Of a stretch of DNA of 64,000 bases, positions 59,347-64,000 are shown in pieces. The notes under the pieces were generated by a model. That model saw only the letters and a list, made by a program, of their open reading frames with translations. It was not told the DNA's origin and did not search any database. The position numbers and the translations under genes are program-made. Source of the stretch: Myxococcales bacterium 68-20 (GTDB lineage: Bacteria > Myxococcota_A > Polyangia > Polyangiales > Polyangiaceae); contig MKVQ01000010.1 in NCBI GenBank assembly GCA_001899635.1, positions 1 to 64,000 of the forward strand. Reading direction: 5' to 3'. The first letter of the stretch is position 1. Each line of letters opens with the position of its first letter.

Positions 59347-60141
59347 ATGAAGCTGAGAGACGTACTCCCGATCCTCGACGAGCTCGCGCCGCTTCGCTAC
59401 GCGGAGAGCTGGGACAACGTCGGGCTCCTCGTCGGCGATCCGGACGCGGAGATCCGGAAGGTCCTCGTCACGGTCGACTATTCGGACCTCGTCGCGGAGG
59501 AGGCCCGTGCGCGCGGCGTCGAGCTCGTCGTCGCGTACCATCCGCCGATGTTCGCCGCGGTGAAGCGTGTCCCTCACGATGCACTGTGGGCCGACGCGAT
59601 TCGCCGGGGGATCGCGCTGTACAGCCCGCATACCGCGCTCGACGTTGCGCCCGCCGGCACGAACGATTTCCTCGCCGATGCGTGTGGCATCGCCACGGTC
59701 GGTCGGAGGCCGCTCCGCGCGTTCGCAGCGCGACCCGGCACCACGGAGCCCGAAGGGATCGGCCTCGGGCGTGTCGGTGACGTCGCGGCCGAGCCGCTTG
59801 CCAAGATCGTCGCGAGGCTGAAGCCTGCGCTCGGCCTCGAGTACGTGCTCGTCGCGGGCTCGCTCGACGCCGTCGTGAGTCGCGTCGCGGTCGCCGCCGG
59901 CGCCGGGGGCGAGCTCCTCGGCGATGCCGTGCGCGAAGGGGCCGAGCTGTTCGTCACCGGCGAGGTCCGTCATCACGATGCGCTCTCGGCCGTCCGCCGC
60001 GGCGTCGCCGTCGTCGCTACGCTCCACTCGAACAGCGAGCGCAGCGCGGTGAGGTCTTTCGCGTCGCGCGTCGCGGAGAGGCTCGGAGCGCTCGAGGTGT
60101 TCTCGAGCGAGCGCGACGCCGATCCGTTCGTGGTCGCCTGA
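59347..60141 (+). CDS. Nif3-like dinuclear metal-center protein (YbgI/DUF34)
   Basis: A 264-residue protein of the Nif3/YbgI family, which forms toroidal hexamers with a two-metal site. The motifs are AESWDNVGLLVGDP (about 20-33), VVAYHPPMF (metal His), LYSPHTALDVAPAGTNDFLA (His and Asp ligands) and the C-terminal FVTGEVRHHDALSAV and ATLHSNSER. Most ligands seem intact. The cellular role is debated (metal delivery or GTP cyclohydrolase I-like activity have been proposed). No close -10 box; a TAACGT lies 65 bp upstream. Confidence 0.9.
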   Translation: MKLRDVLPILDELAPLRYAESWDNVGLLVGDPDAEIRKVLVTVDYSDLVAEEARARGVELVVAYHPPMFAAVKRVPHDALWADAIRRGIALYSPHTALDVAPAGTNDFLADACGIATVGRRPLRAFAARPGTTEPEGIGLGRVGDVAAEPLAKIVARLKPALGLEYVLVAGSLDAVVSRVAVAAGAGGELLGDAVREGAELFVTGEVRHHDALSAVRRGVAVVATLHSNSERSAVRSFASRVAERLGALEVFSSERDADPFVVA

Positions 60142-60154
60142 GCTCGCTCGCGCA

Positions 60155-60931
60155 CTATTTGTCGGTTCCGATCGCCTCGGTCCACCGTTGGATGTCCTCC
60201 GCGGACACGCCTCCCCACGGCGCCGTGCGCGCGTCGGAGTAGCCGCGCTCGCGAAGGTCGACGAGGTACTGCTCGCGCGAGAGGAGCGTTCCCCGGCAGA
60301 CCTCGAGATCTTCGGACCGCTGCTGGTCCCTCGCGCGCTCGAGTAGCTCGTTCATGACCTTCGCGGGGATGCAGTGCCGCTTCCGCGGATAGACGAAGGA
60401 GTAGAAGACGAGGTGTCCGAGCAGGACGCGCCAGTTGTCGCCGAAGCGGCGGAGGAGCCGGTCCCAATCGAGCCGTGGCCCGCATGCCTCGATCAGATGG
60501 TGGATGTCGGCCCCGTCGAAGCGCTCGCGCTCCATGACGAAGGCCTTGCTCGTGATCATCTCCTCGGCAGGAGACACGAGGATGGGGATGTTCCAGAGCA
60601 TGCACGAGGCGGCGTGCTCGAACCATGCGTCATCGACGGGGCAGAGTCCGTTCGCGGAGTCGAAGATGAAGTCGACGAAGTGTGGACCTGACCATGCCTT
60701 GGCGAGCCAGTGCGGGAACAGGACCTCCGTCTCGTACCCGACCTCTTCGAGTACGAGGATCGCGCGAGCGAGGTCGCGCTTCCGCAGGAAGATGTCAAGG
60801 TCCTTCGTGTCGCGCGCGATGCCGGCGAAGTGCTTGAGCGCGATCGCCCCGCCCACCAGAAACGGAACGCGAGCGTCCGTGAGCGTCCGCAGCGTGTCCT
60901 CGTAGAACTGGCGAGCGAGGGGCCGAACCAT
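60155..60931 (-). CDS. Nucleotidyltransferase-fold protein
   Basis: A 258-residue protein with a minimal nucleotidyltransferase fold: LVGGAIALKHFAGIARDTKDLDIFL (GG then D-x-D at about 42-44) and a later VDFIFD, the third acidic position. The rest is helical with YPRKRHCIPAKVMNELLERA. It resembles AbiEii/DUF6036-type proteins, several of which are toxin or abortive-infection parts, but no partner antitoxin gene is adjacent. ATG 60931 is preferred; 60976 is also open. It converges with the Nif3-like gene, 13 bp apart. Confidence 0.72.
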   Translation of the reverse strand: MVRPLARQFYEDTLRTLTDARVPFLVGGAIALKHFAGIARDTKDLDIFLRKRDLARAILVLEEVGYETEVLFPHWLAKAWSGPHFVDFIFDSANGLCPVDDAWFEHAASCMLWNIPILVSPAEEMITSKAFVMERERFDGADIHHLIEACGPRLDWDRLLRRFGDNWRVLLGHLVFYSFVYPRKRHCIPAKVMNELLERARDQQRSEDLEVCRGTLLSREQYLVDLRERGYSDARTAPWGGVSAEDIQRWTEAIGTDK

Positions 60932-61052
60932 CCGGCGCGTGCTCAGGGGCACATGGGCTCTCTGGGGCTGGACCATGGGTAGATGCGGTTCCTACAAGCC
61001 CCGTTCCACGCCGCGGCGCAGCACCCGCCTTTGGGTTGGTTGGGGCTCCACC

Positions 61053-61067
61053 GCGGGTGGTCGGGCC
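61053..61067 (+). repeat. Short intergenic repeat, partial copy
   Basis: GCGGGTGGTCGGGCC; the first 13 bases recur exactly at 61075 and with one change at 61928. Confidence 0.45.
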
Positions 61068-61074
61068 TTGCACT

Positions 61075-61101
61075 GCGGGTGGTCGGGGGGCAGCCCCAAG
61101 C
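61075..61101 (+). repeat. Intergenic repeat, left of the phosphoesterase gene
   Basis: A 27-bp element that begins GCGGGTGGTCGGG and ends CAGCCCCAAGC, with an internal GGGG/CCCC dyad. A near-copy lies at 61928-61953, on the other side of the phosphoesterase gene. Confidence 0.5.
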
Positions 61102-61152
61102 AGCCGAAGCGAGCGGGGTACGCGAGTTGCTCCCAGATGGGGAGGGAAGCTC

Positions 61153-61902
61153 ATGAGCGAAGCCGAGGGTCACACGGACGAGAGGCGTCGGATGCGCATC
61201 GCTGCGATAGGCGATCTCCATGTCTCCAAGGAATCTGCGGGCATGCTCCGTCCGCTGCTGGCTCAGGTCGAGACGCGCGCGGACGTGCTTCTCCTCTGTG
61301 GCGACCTCACCGACTACGGCACGGCGGAGGAGGCGCATGTCCTCGCGCGCGAGCTCTCGGTCGTGAAGCATCCGATCATCGCGGTGCTAGGGAACCACGA
61401 CTTCGAGTCCGGCCATGCCGACGTGGTCGCGCAGGTGCTCTCCGAGAGCGGGGTGCGCGTTCTCGACGGGGACAGCCACACCATCGATGACGTCGGATTC
61501 GCCGGCGTCAAAGGATTCTGCGGAGGCTTCGGGCGAGGCACGCTTGGACCGTGGGGCGAGATGGCCGTGAAGACGTTCGTCAAGGAAGCGCTCGACGAGG
61601 CGCTCAAGCTCGAGTCGGCGCTTGCTCGTCTCCGCACTCCGCGACGGGTGGCGTTGCTCCACTACGCACCGGTTCGCGACACCGTCGTGGGCGAGCCGGA
61701 GGAGATCTATCCGTTCCTGGGTTGCAGCCGCCTCGAGGAGCCGCTCGAGCGCTACCCCGTGACCGTGGCCTTCCACGGCCATGCGCACCGGGGAGCGCTG
61801 GAGGGCAAGACGCGTATCGGTACGCCCGTCTACAACGTCTCGCTCCCGCTGCTGCGCCGACATCTCGGAGAGCTCCCGATCCGGATCGTCGAGCTCCCCT
61901 GA
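61153..61902 (+). CDS. Calcineurin-like metallophosphoesterase
   Basis: A 249-residue two-metal phosphoesterase. Metal-binding motifs in order: AIGDLHVS (about 20), LLCGDLTDYGT (about 49), AVLGNHDFESGH (about 80), LLHYAP (about 175) and FHGHAHRGA (about 213); all ligands are present. Substrate unknown; size fits cAMP- or generic phosphodiesterases. ATG 61153 follows GGAGGGAAG by about 4 nt, a clear ribosome site. The gene sits between two near-identical short repeats, suggesting insertion as a unit. Confidence 0.88.
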   Translation: MSEAEGHTDERRRMRIAAIGDLHVSKESAGMLRPLLAQVETRADVLLLCGDLTDYGTAEEAHVLARELSVVKHPIIAVLGNHDFESGHADVVAQVLSESGVRVLDGDSHTIDDVGFAGVKGFCGGFGRGTLGPWGEMAVKTFVKEALDEALKLESALARLRTPRRVALLHYAPVRDTVVGEPEEIYPFLGCSRLEEPLERYPVTVAFHGHAHRGALEGKTRIGTPVYNVSLPLLRRHLGELPIRIVELP

Positions 61903-61927
61903 ACGCGCCGCGCGCCGGCGCAGCTCG

Positions 61928-61953
61928 GCGGGTGGTTGGGGCGCAGCCCAAGC
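61928..61953 (+). repeat. Intergenic repeat, right of the phosphoesterase gene
   Basis: A 26-bp near-copy of 61075-61101 (about three differences). It starts 26 bp after the phosphoesterase stop codon. Confidence 0.5.
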
Positions 61954-61972
61954 TCGAGATGGCGTCTGGAGC

Positions 61973-62251
61973 ATGCGGCACGCGCGCCCGCCGGTCACGC
62001 TGTGGCGGGAGCGCGAGCGCGAAGCGCGACCGACCGTCGCGCACGGGCGTCTTGGCGAATCGCTCGCAACGGCGCGGCTCGCGCTCCGATGGCCGACGTC
62101 CAAGCACGCTGGAGGTTTGCCCGACGAGGTTCGTGCGTTCGCCCATTCCTTCTGGCGACGATGCAGAGCTCGCGTGTTCCAGCAGCGCTTCCGCGATCGA
62201 GCCCGGCTGTCGCCTGCTGCCGAATGGCTGGAGCGAGGTGCGTGTGCATAG
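61973..62251 (+). CDS. Possible small protein or gene remnant
   Basis: A 92-codon frame from ATG 61973: Arg-rich, with EVRAFAHSFWRRCRARVFQQ near the end. About 70% of third positions are G/C, below the neighbours, and there is no ribosome site or promoter. It overlaps possible upstream starts (GTG 62238, 62244) of the glycosyltransferase. It may be a relic. Confidence 0.22.
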   Translation: MRHARPPVTLWREREREARPTVAHGRLGESLATARLALRWPTSKHAGGLPDEVRAFAHSFWRRCRARVFQQRFRDRARLSPAAEWLERGACA

Positions 62252-62336
62252 GAAGCGGAAGCAGGGATTCTCGGTGGATCGGTCCCTCGACTGGCAGCGC
62301 TCGTGGGGCACGGAGATCGCAAAGGCTCCTGCCAAC

Positions 62337-63152
62337 ATGGTCGCCCAGGTGCTCCCGCTCACGTCGCGCGTCAGCGTCGATGAGCTCGGCTTCGACAGGG
62401 TCACAATGAAAGAGGCCGTCCGTCGGATCGTGCGGATGGCCCGACGCAGGGACCGAGCTCGTTACGTCTGCACCGGCAACCTCGACCATCTCGTCATCGC
62501 CGACCGCGATCCCGATTTCCGAGCCGCGTATCGCAAGGCTGACCTCGTCGTCGCCGACGGCGCGCCGGTCGTCTGGTTGTCGCGGCTCGCTTCGCGCGGG
62601 GCGAGCGGGACGCTGCCGGAGCGCGTGGCTGGGAGCGATCTCTTCTGGGAGCTCGCTCGATTGTCCGGTGAAGCCAACCTCCGCCTGTTCTTCCTTGGCG
62701 GGCTGCCGGGCGCAGCCGCCAGAGCGGCAGCGGTGGTGGAGAAACGTCATCCGGGCGCGCGGATCGCGGGGACCTATTGTCCGCCGCTCGAGGCGTTCGA
62801 CACGGGAGAAGAGCAAGCACGGATCCGTCGCATCGTCCGCCAGGCGGCGCCGGACGTCCTCCTCGTCGGGTTCGGCGCGCCGAAGCAAGAGAAGTGGATG
62901 GCCGAGAACAAGGACCTGCTCGGAGTGCCGGTGGCGATCGGCGTCGGAGGTTCGTTCGAGCTGGCGTCGGGGATCCGGCGTCGCGCGCCGCGCTGGCTCC
63001 GGAGCTCGGGGCTCGAGTGGCTCTTTCGCTTCGCTCAGGAGCCGAAGCGCCTCTTCCGGCGCTACGTCGTCGACGATCTGCCATACTTCGCCGGTGCAGC
63101 GGCGCGCGCGCTTGCAGCGCGATTTCGCGGGCCGGCCCGCCTCGCCGTCTGA
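62337..63152 (+). CDS. WecG/TagA/CpsF-family glycosyltransferase
   Basis: A 271-residue GT26-type glycosyltransferase acting on the cytosolic face of the inner membrane to add a sugar, often an N-acetylmannosamine(uronate)-type residue, to a lipid-linked acceptor for a surface polysaccharide. Motifs: CTGNLDHLVIADRDPDF, ADLVVADGAPVVWLSRL (family DG-x-P), LFFLGGLPGAAARAA and VLLVGFGAPKQEKWMAENK. The C-terminus (EWLFRFAQEPKRLFRRYVVD) is amphipathic, as in TagA. ATG 62337 fits the family start; GTG 62238 or 62244 would add a basic extension. No other sugar genes are adjacent. Confidence 0.88.
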   Translation: MVAQVLPLTSRVSVDELGFDRVTMKEAVRRIVRMARRRDRARYVCTGNLDHLVIADRDPDFRAAYRKADLVVADGAPVVWLSRLASRGASGTLPERVAGSDLFWELARLSGEANLRLFFLGGLPGAAARAAAVVEKRHPGARIAGTYCPPLEAFDTGEEQARIRRIVRQAAPDVLLVGFGAPKQEKWMAENKDLLGVPVAIGVGGSFELASGIRRRAPRWLRSSGLEWLFRFAQEPKRLFRRYVVDDLPYFAGAAARALAARFRGPARLAV

Positions 63153-63202
63153 TCTGGGCGAAGGGCTTCCGTCCCGATCGATCGCTCGAGCGGGATGAAT
63201 GC

Positions 63203-63210
63203 TATAGCTT
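63203..63210 (+). promoter_or_regulatory. TATAGC/TAGCTT -10-like box
   Basis: Overlapping TATAGC (63203-63208) and TAGCTT (63205-63210) end 6 and 4 nt before the GTG at 63215. A TG lies just upstream of TATAGC, as in an extended -10. Confidence 0.4.
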
Positions 63211-63214
63211 GCGC

Positions 63215-64000
<786 letters not shown>

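Larger units (their letters stand above)
61903..62336. other. 434-bp region of doubtful coding, possibly a decayed gene
   Basis: Between the phosphoesterase and the glycosyltransferase. It holds a repeat (61928-61953) and an open frame at 61973-62251. Third codon positions there are less GC-rich than in real neighbours. The glycosyltransferase frame is also open throughout. No promoter-like box or terminator is seen. Confidence 0.45.

Overview
The window reads as chromosomal DNA of a high-GC Gram-negative delta-type bacterium, most likely a myxobacterium of the Polyangiales. This is an inference from content, not from a marker gene: strongly GC-biased third codon positions, a cytosolic Ser/Thr protein kinase with a long Pro-rich tail, many short lipoproteins rich in Ala/Asp/Gly after the lipobox, beta-propeller and IgGFc-type surface lipoproteins, TPR giants and a TonB-domain/TonB-receptor fusion. 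No rRNA, tRNA, CRISPR array, integrase or insertion sequence was found.

Layout. 1-6657: a small gene with a strong 3' hairpin, an AlkZ-related winged-helix protein, an octaheme cytochrome c with a membrane partner, a pentameric ligand-gated ion-channel (pLGIC) homologue behind a coupled 23-codon upstream ORF, and a minus-strand pair. 6798-14372: ABC exporter, two TerB-like proteins, a methyltransferase, a lipoprotein, a tightly overlapped DUF1993/HD/TrmH operon and a CDP-alcohol phosphatidyltransferase. 14598-30937: Ser/Thr kinase divergent from DNA polymerase X, an MFS/POT-like carrier, a cyclophilin, membrane proteins, an MBL hydrolase, a hemolysin-III/PAQR protein, GIY-YIG, a formylglycine-enzyme-fold protein, a CocE-type hydrolase and a helical-toroid-like protein.

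31092-40597 is the most distinctive stretch. An exported barrel-like protein is followed by an ECF-type sigma factor, a single-pass TPR protein overlapping its end, and then five lipoproteins joined by ATGA or longer overlaps: Cys-rich repeats, two beta-propeller-like proteins, an RCC1 propeller and an IgGFc-binding-domain protein. It looks like a self-contained, sigma-controlled cell-surface lipoprotein system, with lower GC in part.

40650-64000: SMI1/KNR4 protein, TonB-domain/TonB-receptor fusion with an abutting lipoprotein, quinone oxidoreductase, RecQ, YchJ-like protein, a tail-anchored protein, an RND efflux adaptor and pump without an outer-membrane channel, an EF-hand-like lipoprotein, a 1236-residue TPR protein, a Nif3-like protein, a nucleotidyltransferase-fold protein, a metallophosphoesterase between related repeats, a WecG/TagA glycosyltransferase, and the 5' part of a LigC-type ATP-dependent DNA ligase that runs off the window.

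A feature running through the whole window is a TAnnnT hexamer 5-10 nt before the start codon of at least 13 genes. This suggests leaderless transcription is common here, and it helped choose several starts. Genes inside operons use ATGA, TTGA, GTGA or TGATG overlaps instead, and a few use clear Shine-Dalgarno sites.
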